Shown: piece by piece, positions 1 to 13,500 of the stretch | Numbering within the stretch: the first letter of the stretch is position 1 | How the letters are laid out: every line of letters starts with the position of its first letter | From: Lates calcarifer | Taxonomy: Eukaryota; Chordata; Actinopteri; Centropomidae | Assembly (NCBI RefSeq): GCF_001640805.2 | Contig: NC_066842.1 | Location: forward strand, 25,547,074-25,611,073 | Direction: 5' to 3' | Length of the DNA stretch: 64,000 nucleotides | The notes under the pieces: model-generated | What the model saw: only the letters and a program-made list of their open reading frames with translations | Told to the model about the DNA's origin: nothing | Database searches by the model: none | Translations under genes and position numbers: made by a program

Positions 1-540
1 AGAAGTGGTCTGATAGAATGGGATTCTGGGAAGACTGTTACATGTTCAATGTCAATACCATAAGCTAAAACAAGGTCGAGAGTGTGACTGAAACAGTGAG
101 TGGGTTATTTACACACTGAGAGAAGCCAATACAGTCTAGTAAAGAGGAAAAAGCAGAGCTAAGGCTGTCATTGTTGACATCAACATGAAATATTGAAGTC
201 GCCTACAATAATAACTTTATCTGTTTTAAGAACCAAACTCGACAGGAACTCTGAAAATTCAGATAAGAAATCAGAGTATGGACCAGGAGGACGGTACACT
301 ACAACAAATAGAATTGGCTTTAATGTTTTCCACCTTGGGTGGGACAGACTAAGAACAAGACTTTAAATGAATTATAATTGAGTTTAGGTTTAGTTAATTA
401 ATAAAGTGGAGTTGAAAATGGCTGCGACTCCACCTCCACGGCCAGTGTCTCTGGGAATGTGAGTATTAATATGACTGGGGGGGGTTGATTCATTCAGGCT
501 AACATACTCATCCTGACACAGCCAGGTTTCAGTTTCAGAG
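1..540 (-). mobile_element. L2-clade LINE fragment, endonuclease region
   Basis: Read on the minus strand, this stretch encodes pieces of an AP-type endonuclease from an L2-like non-LTR retrotransposon: TETWLCQDEYVSLNE followed by TGRGGGVAAIF, both characteristic of the first third of the LINE ORF2. The copy has stop codons and runs off the left edge. Its 5' end abuts a Harbinger-like element at about position 540, so one element has inserted into or truncated the other. It sits in the vps9d1 intron upstream of the first visible exon. Confidence 0.7.
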
Positions 541-893
541 ACTCTAACGACACAATGTAAAACCCCGGCTGCCAAGAAAGCCAGGGAGACTTGTCACATG
601 TAATATCAGATGTAAGGACACAGACACGTGGTCACATGTCTGAAAATGACATGTGACCCACGTGTTAATGATGAACACTCAGGCTATATATGTATGAATG
701 TAATGCTGTTATGTTCAGTATGAACTTCATGTTAACAGTATTTCAGCCTCAGTGGAAACTGAACCTGGATAAAATAGAAACGGGTAAAACCTATCCACCT
801 TTTGTACAGGTTAATCGGGAAGTTACACCTGACGTCACCAAGTTACTGAAGTTACCCTGATAAGCCAGTAACCTCGCTTCGTAGTACAGGCCT
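540..893 (+). mobile_element. Harbinger-like non-autonomous element, copy 1 (3' portion)
   Basis: This shares long blocks with the copies at 30234-31167 and 35777-36933, including the segment with GACACAATGTAAAAC, the block around ATGAACTTCATGTTAACAG, and the right end CTTCGTAGTACAGGCCT. The right terminus is followed by CAG (894-896), as in the other copies. The left half is missing and replaced by the LINE fragment. Confidence 0.65.
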
Positions 894-1541
894 CAGGCAG
901 CTTACTGTCACTGTTACCTACATTTAAAAAGAAATCAATAATATTGACCTATTGACTTTTACTTGTTACTCACTCTCTCTGGTTTCGTTGCAACACTCAG
1001 TCTGTCTCTTTCATAATGTGCCCACTGTTTTGAACTGACAGGAAGTGAGCAGGATTGGAAAACAAAACAAAATGTTTCTTATAAAAAAAAAAAAAAACAG
1101 GGAATGAGCAAGAGAAAAAGATATACACGTATATAAAGTTTATAGTTTAATTAAGTTTAAGTCTATTATGCATAGATAGACATGATATATGGTGTATACA
1201 TTATTATACATATTGTATACATGTAATGAAATCATGCACATATGCCAGATGATCATATTATATACTGCTCTTGATGATCTCAGATGAAATTTATAAAAAA
1301 GAGAAACATCTCTGATGTTGCTGTCAGTGGATTGGCAGATGGGACCAAACAAGAGTTAATCATTCTAACCAGACTTGAACTAATCAACCTGAATATAGTG
1401 CTTGATCATTGGCACACATGTGACTCAGATCTTAAATCCCATGTGATGACCTTCATGTAGTATTCATGTACCTGCATTAGCTGAATCATCCAGCAGTACC
1501 TCTCATAACTTTTTCTGTCTTCTCTTTCTTTTCTGTCGCAG

Positions 1542-4500
1542 CCTCAGAGGAGAGGGAGATGGTAGCGGTGGAGCGGATGTTGAGACTGGCTGAGCAGTGC
1601 CTGGAGCGAGCCAAGTCATTTATAGAGAGGAACCGCCCTGATCCCCCTGACTTCTCTTCCTCTGCCTCTGCGTCCTCTTCCTGTTCACCTGGCCAATCAG
1701 AACCCCATCAGTCTGCTGTCCTCCCAATCACCACTGCTGCAAACACTGGTGAATACGCCCTCTAGTCATCTCTGAAACATAACATTCAACCACTGCTAAC
1801 TTGAATTCTGCTTTAGGGGTTTCTCTCTGCTTGACCTCTGCTGTCACTGTCCCTCCATCTGGTGTTCCTGTTGACACAGGGTGTGAAGCAACCAGCCCAG
1901 CAAAGACTGGTCACCGCAGGGTGATGTCAGATGGTGGCGGGGAGCTCTCCCCTTTTCTGCCCCCTGAAGTCTTCCAGAGACTTCAAACAGTAGAGTCACA
2001 GGGCACAAGCAAAAAGTAAGGAGCTGTTTTTATTAAGGAAGGCAAATATTGTTCCATTCAACACAGCAAGGATAACAGAGAAGAACAAGAACCAGTCAGA
2101 ATACCTTTTAGAACAATACATTTTGAACTGACCAACAGATCTAAACATCAGACAGATTCTTACACTCTTTAATGTCACATTTTATACATGTGGTTAGAGA
2201 TAAATGAAAAAAACAAAAACAATCAAATTTAATAGTCTTGCTTCTTCTCACTGCTGTCTTTGTGCTCAGTTCTCCTTATCCCTAAGGATATTTTGCATAA
2301 ACAATATTAGATTGAATTTGCAGAACCATCTTCTTCATCACCATCTGTGAATGTTGTTGGTGCTTGTATGAGCTTTTATCGGAAATATCGTCCATGCTGA
2401 TTTTAAATATTCAGCACTCTGTAAACAAGAGTTTAAACTGATAATAATGGTCTGACACACCCCCTAAGTAACATGTTGCCTGTGTATATTTTGTTTGTGT
2501 TTATGCATGCATGTGTGTGCTGTAGGGAGCTGACACCCATTGAACAAGCTTCACGTTTGAACCAGAAGTTAAAAGCCGATTATGAAGCTCGTCTAGCAAG
2601 GCTGACACCTGGTCAGGCCTACCAAAAGACATCTTTGGTGAGTGTGTGTGTTTTAGAGTAAAGGATGTAGGAATAAGTGTCATTTATTTGTTTTAATGAT
2701 ATAAGAACTGTTAAGTGACTTTTAGTTTGCATAAGGACTGAAATGAGACTTTTCAAATATGAAGAAGAGGTTTGAGTTTTTATATATTTGTGGACCAGGA
2801 GTGGTAGATTCTGTTTTATGCTCTCAGCAGGCAAAACTAATTCAGTCCAATTCGACAGCCCTAATTTAATTAATCTAATTAATTGATTCTCCTTCATGAA
2901 GGTTGTAATGTTCAGTTTTTATCCAAACAATTTTAGAGAGTTGTTGATTCAACTTTATTGAACACACCCATTAAATATTCACAGTGCTGGTGAAAAGTGA
3001 AACCTTGGATTTAATTACTGGTTGAACCTCAGTCCAGCTCTCCCAGTAACTGTGGATCAAATCAATGTTCAGTAGGAAGTTTCTTCCTACTGAGCTGGTT
3101 CAGCTCAGACATATTCTCAGGATGTCTGGTGTGAACATCTCTCTGAGCTCAGTCCGCAGCATCTCTGTTGGGTTCAGGTCTGGACTCTGACTACAGAAGG
3201 TGGACTTTCTTAGTCTGAAGTCTGTAGCAGATTTACTGTGATGTTCAGGGTCATTGTCCTGCTGATCTTCAGCTGGTGGACATTATCCTGGAGGATACAC
3301 TGAGAAACTCAGGAATTTATTTTCACCCCGATGATGGTGAGCTGTTCAGACCCAGAGGTAGCAAAGACCCAGTTCATGATGCTCCCTCCACCCTGCTTCA
3401 CTACTGGGATGATGTTTTCATGTTGGTTTGCAGAACCTTTTCTACACCACACACAATGCTGACCATGAACATCTCTGAGATGTTCACATCTCTAGATGTT
3501 CATGATCAATTATGTTTTGGGGTTTTTCGAGTCTCAGGTGATTGCTGTTGCACCATCTGACTAAGCTCTCTATCAGTCTGGGGTCATCTTAGTTTGAAGA
3601 GTAGTCACAGAACTAAATCATCTCTATTTGTAGAGAGTTTGTCAAACTGTGAACTGATGAATATCTGAAGTCCTTTAGATGATTTTGTTATCTTTTCAAG
3701 CAGATCAGCAGATTCTAAGTCTTCTAAGATTATTGTTTGCTACGGCCTGGATGACTGAAACAACCACTGTCATATCAAAAGGTTTGACTTTTTTCCACAA
3801 ACATACGCAGCCCCTTCATCAGTGTGTTTCTCCTTAGTCCAAAGGAAAAGCTCAATTCTGATTCTTTAAATTTGATATACTAAACAGGTGTGGTGTAAAC
3901 CCTGCCTCCTCTGTGATGCAATTAGTTAATAAAGAAAGTATTTAAAACCACGATAGCGCTCTGTAAAGCAAAAATAATTCCCAGCCTCTTTAAACGACAT
4001 TCTGCGTGGTCTTATTTTGAACTATTTATGGTACTTCCTGTCTGTTATTTACGTCAGGTTGGTATCCTGGTAGTTGATGATAGGTGAATACCTGAGAGGG
4101 GGCGGGCTGTGTGGAGTTCTCCTCACCACATGTATTATTTAAGGAAAGATAACGCCACAGCTGAAAAACACAAAAACGTTCTCTGCTCGTCGGTTTCATT
4201 TCTTTGGTGAAAAAGGTCATTATCTGCAGACAGAAACACGATGGTAAGCGAGATGCCACATTTAACCTGTAGCTTGGTCAGACGTTTTATTTATCACCAT
4301 CGTTATTCTAACTCATTTCTTCTGATATCCATTCTGTGTTGGACATTTTTTAAAGTAACGTGAACTTATCGTTTAGATACGGAAAATGTTTCGGTGTCAA
4401 GTGGAGCTCCGAGCGTACTGGAGAAAACTAAAGGCGTTTGTAAAGGTAAAGTTACAAGAGCTATTTAATTGACACTGCGGGGAGTTAACGTTACACATAC

Positions 4501-7500
4501 ATTCAGAGACGTCAGGAGCTGTGCGTCGGTCAGCAGGGAGCTAACAGCAGCTCTCGGTATTATCTTGTCGGTTCACTGTAACCGCCAGCCAGAAAAAAAT
4601 GTTTTTTTTTTTTTTTTTTTTTTAAAAAAGTATAATGAATTAAAAGATGTGTTCACGGTGAGTTTTTATTTTTTTATTTTCTATGGTATATCCGTGTAGT
4701 GAACAGCAGGAAAGCCGTTCCTTTACTGAAATTGGGCAATTATAATTTGTTAGTTTAGCATTTGGCTTTTAGCCATAACATTTTTGTTTCAATAAATAAA
4801 ATGAATAAACCTCAGACCATCTTACAGGGAAGGTCTTTGGGTCTTACAGGACTCATTTCAGTCAACCAGGCAGTAGTTAGAGTATCACACAATCACACAA
4901 ATTACTGTAGATGCAAAATGAATTATGGACAAATAAAACACAAAACTACGCCACAGTGCACTGACTTGAACTGCCAGGCTTTGGGCCAGTACAACAAAAC
5001 TGCACTTGCATTACACTTTTCATCTGATAGGATAAAACTCTTTACCATGCTTTACTCTGACAGATGCAGACACCTAACATGGTGAACCTACAGGACACAC
5101 ACTTGAGTCCAGTGTCTTGGCTCAGATACCATCCTCACCGTTTGTTTTATTTTTAAATTTTTTTACATGCAAAAAGGTCCCAGGCCAGATCCAAACCCAG
5201 TACCATGTAGTTATGTGACAGTGGTGTAACCGTTTTGCCACCACAGTGCTCCACCATGTCTACAATCTTTTATCCACACACTGTTGAATATTTCCCACAA
5301 TTATAAATGAACATTTCAGTCAGATGGAGCTCAGACATGAACTCTTTCCTCTTTGCTTTGGCAGCAGAAACAGTCTGACATTACTGTCAGTGTTTATCTG
5401 CATCACATATTCACTCAGAATAAATCACCATCAGACTAAAGAGCAAAAATACTCAGTAAGTAAAAAGCATTTATGTATTTATTCACAATAAATCCTCAAC
5501 CTGACTGATAACTGGAAATTATTTCTAGTGTTTCTATTCTAGTCATGTGATCATATTGTTCACATTTCTCCTTGTTAAATGTCATTTATGGACGTCGCTA
5601 GAACTTAAACGACCTGCAGCTATCAGCGTTACTTGTCATGTAATAGGTACACCTACTCATGGTTCTGCCAACGCTGCTTTTAACTAACAACTCCACCTCT
5701 TTCACACGAACACGCCCGGGAAATCCTGGGTTGACTTAACATGTTGATAAGCAGCATCGTAAGACCACTTAGCCAGACTGTGACTGTAAAGATATCCTGG
5801 GTATGTTGAACTTCTTTTATAGCACAGCCCTCAGCTCATTTAACCAACCAACCATTCAAACTAACTAACCATTCAACACAAAATAAACTAATTACACCAA
5901 ACTCCTTTGGATAACTGCCTATGTACTGTGTATGGCAGTGTAGTTTGGGTTCATGGTGCTGAATGGTCCCAGCAGTGATGGTAAACCAAATCCTAAACTT
6001 TGTCACACAATACTCCTGAGTGTTTAACACTATGTAGGGTTGTGATACTTTCATTTCCATGGCTGACAGTCAGTTTGGTTACATGTAAAAGCTGAGTAGG
6101 TGGGAGAGGGTGAAAGCATTTGTCAGTGACCTTAGAGAGCATATGGCTATTTTCTGGATGTACCAGAAAAGGTATGCATGTATGTCTGTGAAGGTTTTCA
6201 GTATGCATGTATGTAAATGTATGTACCAGTGTCAACTAAATTCAAATCAAACTCTCAAAAATACCAGTAGACAGGACACTGAATAAAATTGTCCCAGAGG
6301 ATAAAGTGTAGTGCGTATCATTGAATAACTGCTACAAATGTTTTATTTACCTTAAACAGACTGATGTCTAGCTTTAGGAACACCAACCTCCTCTTGCTCC
6401 CGAGAAGTGTGCTTGCTAAGCTAGTAGCCATTTTGAGAAGTCAGACAGATGCACATTACTGGGTCTCAGGAGGATAACTTCATTCACAGTTATGTTTATG
6501 TTGTCTGGACATTTGTTTGTGATGCTAACTGCTCTGGACAGATACCACCACAGATGTCATGCAGATCTTTGTTATGATGGTATAAATGTTGACTGTTGTA
6601 TCTGTCCTTGTTGCAGGAACATGGTGATGGCTCATTTTTAGTGATTTAAGATGAAGCATGTTTATTTATGTTTGTTTAGACATGTTGTAGAGACTTCAGA
6701 TGGGAGTTGGGATGGGCCAGGACATAATGGCTGCAATTTTCAGACTTAATTTTTTTCATCTAGTATGTTGAAACTTGGTATCTGACCCCTTGCTTGTCCT
6801 GATAATATTTACAAACTGGCTGTAATTTAATTTACAGCTTTATATTTGTGCTGAAATTAATGGGATATATCTCTGTATAAACTATTCACATCTTGATACA
6901 ACACATGATTTTTCCTTGGTAATAGTTGATTTCATGAATGCATGTAATTAACTTCTCCTCCTCTGTTGCAATGCAGACACTCTCTCTCCAGCGGCAGATG
7001 ATGGAGAACCTCATCATAGCCAAGGCCCGTCAGGATGCTGTATCCTTCTACGATTTTGATTTGATTCCATTCAGGAACCAGTGATTGATATGAGACAATA
7101 TCATATGCTGATTTAACACTCACTTCCATTAAAATCAAATCACAAATGGCAACTAAAATATCATTTGACATTTTTATTTCTGAGCTCATTTAAGTGAAAA
7201 ACAATCTTCTCTTTTAATAAAATAGATAAATCCTGTTCACTATGAGGTACCACATTTTAATATATTGAGCTTTAAGTTTTTCACATTCTATAAAGAAAAA
7301 CTGAGAGAACATTAGATTCCTGTTTGTAAAATTAAAGCAGGGTTTTGTGTAAACCTGAGTATTTTATCTCAAAGTGGCATGGCTTAAACACAGCATGCAC
7401 TTTGTCAGTTGACCTGTCCTTTCTCCAAAATCCAAAATGTTTCCAGACTGCTGATTTATTCTCCATTTCAAAGGAAAGGTGTGTCTTACAAATGATTATG

Positions 7501-10500
7501 TTGTGATGGACTGTGATATTATACGTCATGGTAGTGTTGGGTTAGTGAAGAAACGCTGTTCAGGCTGTTATGTTGAAGTACTGTTATTCCAGGTTTAATA
7601 AATATGTTTCCAGCTTAGAGGCGGTGAAGCCTGTCTGTCATGTTAGCTACCTGTAATCAACTGGGAGCTGGATTTGGAGGAGAGCTTTGGGTCCTCCCAC
7701 AAAAAAGGGCTGAAAGTGAGTCAATGTAGGTAGTTCGGAGTTTTTGTTATTTTTGTCAGTGTTGGCCACACAGGAGCCAACAGTAGCCTGTGTTATTGTG
7801 TGACGAAACCAGCTGATCTCTCCGTGCTTCCTTTTTTATGATGTCTGATCAATGTTTTCAGTTTGGATTGATATTATTGGATTGTTGATCACTGAATCGA
7901 TGTATATCGATGTATCATTACACCCCTACTGTTCTAGTCTATTAGCTACCAGACTATCATTAACATGCAAAAAATCAGGGCCGTAGTTGTTATTATAGTT
8001 TTGAGAGAATAACTTAGATCAGACTCTGTCTTTATTGGTTCAAAGAAGGACCACTCCTCATCCTTACCTGCTCTGAACACATTTCCACCTCTGTGTTCTT
8101 TAACTAATGAATTATTCAGTATTCCATTATTGAATGGGTATTTTTCAGTAAGGTTATGGATGACCTTGTGACCACAGTTTGCAAAAATGATTGTATTTGT
8201 CTGTGGTATATAGATGTACAGAATGTAGTTACCATTTCCATCAGGGGCTGTATTTATAACATATGCCTGATTTAAATTCAAAGGCATCATCACTTATAGC
8301 TGTTTGATGTGAGGACTGCAATGTTTGGAGGTTTCCTTAATGTTTGTTGTAACATTAGCTCCAGCGGAAGATGGAGGAGAGAAGACTTAGGCTACAGGAA
8401 GAGGCTAACAGGTACACCATGGTTGTCCACAAACACAATTGATTAGGTTAATTCTTTTTTTAGCCTCTCGCTTCTTTCTTTGATCACATTAAAAATGAGT
8501 TGTATCTGAGTATAAGTGCTTTTTTTTTTTTTTACATGCACCAAAAGCTGCTTCCCCCCTTAGATCAGAAAGCAGCTAAACTTACTTGCTGCTGTGACAA
8601 CATTTGAAGCTTGACATGTGGCTGACTTGACTGAATCAGATTAAGTAAGACCTAAATGTTTACTTAATAGACACGTTGAAGGCTACAAATGTTGCATATA
8701 GTATATTCACTCCTCAAAAGACCACACCAGAGTATAATTTGTGTTTCATGTACCCTGTTTCAGGATCAGTTCCTTCTAGCATCTTTTAAACTTTGAAACT
8801 GATGTACTTACCCACCAGTCCTCCAACAGTTGTCTGAAAGGCTCCCTATAGTGCCTGTGGCTTTATCCATTTGTGTTGTTATCTCAGGGTAAAGCTCTCA
8901 GTAAATCCTTGGAAAAGGTTTAGTCAATTTTGGAAATCATTTAGAGCTACACAGTTGATGACTCTTGACATTCATGCATTCTAAGGTTTGTAAGTTCTGT
9001 GTAAATGTTTTCCTGTGTTTTGTTATTACAGGAGATTTGCAGCATCTGGTGCAATGACTGCAGAGGAGCAAGAGCAGCGAACTCTCTATACCAGCGTACT
9101 AGAGTATGAACAAGACCATGTAAGTTTGTGAGTGATCGTATAAACACATGAAATGATAATGACAGTTTACCAGAGCTCAGTGTGATCTGTTGGTTGGTCT
9201 ATCAGGACATTTTGGGGTCTTCACTATCTGACCAGTATGAAATGGTACTGGTACTGAAATGGCTGAAATGCAAACAACTCTGTGTTCATATGAAGCTCTT
9301 TCAGTTAATAAGAGATGTTTCATAATAATGAATTAACCAATCAGATTTGTCATGAATTGTCTCTTTAGGATTGGCCCAAACTGTGGAAAGCCAACATGAA
9401 GGAGAATCCAAATGATGTTACATTAGTGTCACGTCTAGTCTCCTACCTGCTCAGGTAACTGACTGCAACACAAGCCTTTTAAAAACCAAAACCAGATCCC
9501 TGAACCACCTCAGCTGGCTTCTTTCAATGTGAAGGAGTAGTGGCTCTACACTGAGCTCCCTCCGAATGTCTGTGCTCCTCACCCTATCACTAAGGTTAAG
9601 CCCAGACACCTTCCCAGATCTCCTTACCATAGGTAAGGGTTGGAATGTAGATGTAGATGAATGGTAAATTGAGTAAATTCAGCTCCCTCTTCAATACAAC
9701 GGTCCGGTACAGCGACCACATTACTGCTGACACTGCACCAATCCACCTGTCAATCTCTAGCTCTATTGTACTCTCACCCATGAACAAGACTCATCCCAAG
9801 ATACTTAAACTCCTTCTCTTGTGGCAGCAACTCTTCCCCCATAATTATCACAATGTAATTTTTATGTTGAGATATAAAATGATAATGTGATTTTTTTTTT
9901 TTAAATAAATAAATATAACATGGTGGATAAATGTTCAGTATAATAAATTTACATGCACAGAAAAGAATCGCAAACTCATGTCACGGTAATAGAGGTCTGA
10001 TTGCATGAGTTAAGTTTTATATTAGTTGTTCTGAATGTTCTACATTGGCTTTGTGAAATGTTCCACTGTTAATTGTTTGCTATGTTCTGAAAAGTAAAAG
10101 TACATTAAAGTTATGTTTAAAATCACAGTTAGCTCTCTGCTTTCTGCAACTTTCACTCAGGAGCAAAAATCAGCCTTTAAATTTATTAGAAATAATTATT
10201 TGACATTGAGATAATTATCGATATCAACTCACATGGACAAAGATGTTATCATGATAAAAAATTTCATATCACCCAATCCTAACATCCATGATTATATGAT
10301 CATCATATTTACTCATTCAGCTCTGCTTATATTTTCAAACTAATCTCAATGATAGCTGAACAGCAGATTTTTTTAGATGTGTTTAAAAGGTTCACTCACT
10401 CTGACTTGGTTGTATTGAATCATAGGTGTTTGTGTTCCCCCTCCATTATCTTTACAGACAGAGAATGTGTTTATTTACATTAAGTATGTGTGCAATGCTC

Positions 10501-13500
10501 TTACAAAACGATGGTGCACCCTGTGGATTCCTCTTAAAGTTGAAGCCATAATGTAGATGTAGACAAATCCACATTTCTATTTGTTCTCATTGTATTATTT
10601 GTCTGGTCCTAGTTGCCCTGAGTTGATCTGATTGCAACTTGAATAGCTGCTGGATGCTGTCATGGTTAACTTTGTAACAGGACATTCAACATTTTCATGC
10701 CAGATGAGGACTGACTAACATTTGTATTGTGTCTTCAGCCAGTCTGACCACCCTGTGGTGAAGCTGCTGAGGAAACACCAGTACCGGGTTTACAACAGAC
10801 TCTATCCTATGATTAGCAAAAGCCTCCCCCAGAGTCCTAACCTGCTGCTGAGACCCTCTTGCAGCACTCACACCCTGCTCCATCCAGGTAGGACCAGAAC
10901 AGGGTGTTTTGTTACAGAGCTTTTCGGTGATTCATTACCTCATTACCTAGGTTCATCAAAATGCTGGTTTCACATTTATCTTGAACTGTTAAGCTGTGTC
11001 CATAATCAGCGTCTTTTATATGTAGAGGTTGTATTTACTTGATGTGCTAAACATGTTGACTTTGTTATGTCTCTGCACCAGTGACAGCCAAGGATGGAGG
11101 CATTATGTTTTAGGGTTGTCTGAATTTAATTTCTTTAAATTTGGCACAGCTGTTCACCTAGACCCAAGGATAAACAGCTTAGATTTTGGTGGTCAAAGGT
11201 CACTGTGACTGCACAAAACACATTTTTGGCCATAACTTAAGAATTCACAATAACACTGTTCAGCTGCAACTGGCCTGGTTGACAGAGGCAAATAGCTGCA
11301 AGGCAGTAATTGTAGTTCTGTAAAGTACCTGTGTACAAAACACAAGTACATCTTGAATACACCTCTTTTAAATGTTCTATTTTTATCACATTAGAAAAAG
11401 TACAGTTTGGCTCCATGTCAGGCACAGATTTATCAGGACAACAGATCAAAAGCAAACAAATCAGGACACCAAGTAACACTATACATATGTGATAGGTTAC
11501 TGTAAATCACTCTTGTAGCACCCATTACTGTTATGCATTAGCAGTAATATATTTGTTTTATGTGGCTATGTTATGGGTCACACAGAGACCCAGAGGAAGC
11601 CAACCAGCACCGTGAGCAGTAGCAGCCAGAGCGTCAGCACCAGCTTGTCACTTTCCCCCTCGCTCTCTCATGACCTCCACGCCAACTGTGACAATGAGGA
11701 AGGGGAGGAGCTTCCTGCACAGGCGACAGTGGACCGGGAGAACTCGTTTGAAGATCTGGAACAGTTTCTGACCCAGATGGACTGGGCCCCACCCCACAGT
11801 AGCAGAGGTGACGTCGGCTCAGATTCAGACCCTACCTGTGATAGCTCAATGCTGAATGAGGGCCACACACAGGAGCTGGAGATGAGAGCACTGAAAGAAC
11901 ATCTGAAGGCCATCGTCAAAGACATTCATATTGCAATTGGTGAGCATGATCATAGAGGATGGATATGTGTGTGTTAAGATGGGTAGAAATGATCTTACCA
12001 TGTTTTAAGACTGAATTTTGCATTAACAGTCAAAGTAAAGGTTGCTGGATATTAAATGATGAAGGTGTTTTTTATATTTCAGATCAGCTTCTGTCATTGT
12101 GTTTGCTGTCCTTTGAGTTTCTAAACACAGCAAGTTCCAAAGACCTGTGCCTTGCCAGCATAGAGGAGGCTTTCTTCACACCCCTGTGGAGCGCTCTGGT
12201 GGCTCTTTTCAGGTAAATCCTTGTATCTAATGACATGCCTTCATGTCATGTTAAACAGGCAATGTTTCTTACTGCTGTGACAGTAGTATGGGTCTACATG
12301 ACATTGTAAATGCTGTTAATGACCAGTTAGACATGTGGAAAGTTCTGTTATCTAAAGCAAATGTTTTGACTGTTTCTGAAGTAGAAAAATACAAAATTAT
12401 TGCACAGGAAGTATCTTTAAAATTTGCATTGCTAGATATAATCAATAGCAGGTAAGTCTCTACAGTAGCAGGTAATTTTTGGAGAGTTGTGCTCTCAGAG
12501 TTTGTCTCAGCTGATGACCTACACACTGACTACAAAACAAATCATTGCAAACAGTGGCATGTTAAACAAACCATTGCTGGTTTGCTTTCATACTTCACAA
12601 GCAGTGTTATCATAGAATCAAATCTGTACAGCAAGTTGGCAGTGAAGTTGGTGTTTGGCAGCCAACACATGAGCTCAGGGTTTACCCAGTAGTGAAATTG
12701 TTGAATGGCAATGTGGCGTGTTATCACCAGCCACTCTCTCTTGTTTAAGTTTCTTGTAGCTCTAAACCGTCTTGTTATTATGAGGAGGCAAAAAAGCCCC
12801 CCAAAAATCTTAGAAATCAGTCGGTGCTGCTGCTATGTAAAAAAAAAAATCTGTTTTAAAATGAATGGTATGCTTAAGAAAATGGTTCTCAGTAATATAA
12901 AGATTGTGTATATACGACATGCATCCATTGGACTGAGACATGCATGACCATCGCAATGGTCCTTTTTAATTTTACACACTGCAGCATGGACCAAACCAAA
13001 TGATGGATCATGGCTTTGTTGATGAACTGTCTTTTGTGTATTGTGTTATAGATTCACTGATAAATTCTGACAGAGTTTGTTCTCGTTAATTTAAACACAC
13101 CTTTAGTGTAACATTCCATGAGTGAATCAGAGTCTATCACCGACCAGCATGTGGCAGTGCTACTCTAAGAATGTCAACCTCGTCCCAGCTTCTCCTCTTC
13201 TAGTTTTCATTACGCTTAAATAGAGTCTTTAAAATAATTTGTTGTGATGCCTAGATAATAGTATTATCACTACTGTCTGCTACTAAATTTACATTCTCTC
13301 ACATTATCATGAGAAATTTATAAATGTGTCCTGCTGTTTTTTTGATTTCCTGCACTCAAAGAGAACTTGAGTCATGAAACAAACTGTTATTTATTCTACT
13401 TGTTATGGGACACAGTGTGACCTCCTACAGGCATAAGGAGGAACACGTGTAGTCTAAATAAATGATGTTTTCTCCTTCCTTCTTCAGGCCAGACATATAT

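Noticed and set aside
4762..5085. 107-codon frame downstream of the candidate alternative exon
   Set aside because: No motifs or splice signals consistent with the preceding exons; composition is like the surrounding intron.
5160..5260. Possible tRNA-like segment
   Set aside because: Could not form acceptor, D and T arms; no A/B box pair.
11668..11925. Minus-strand Ser-rich open frame
   Set aside because: It is the antisense shadow of the vps9d1 exon 11586-11939.
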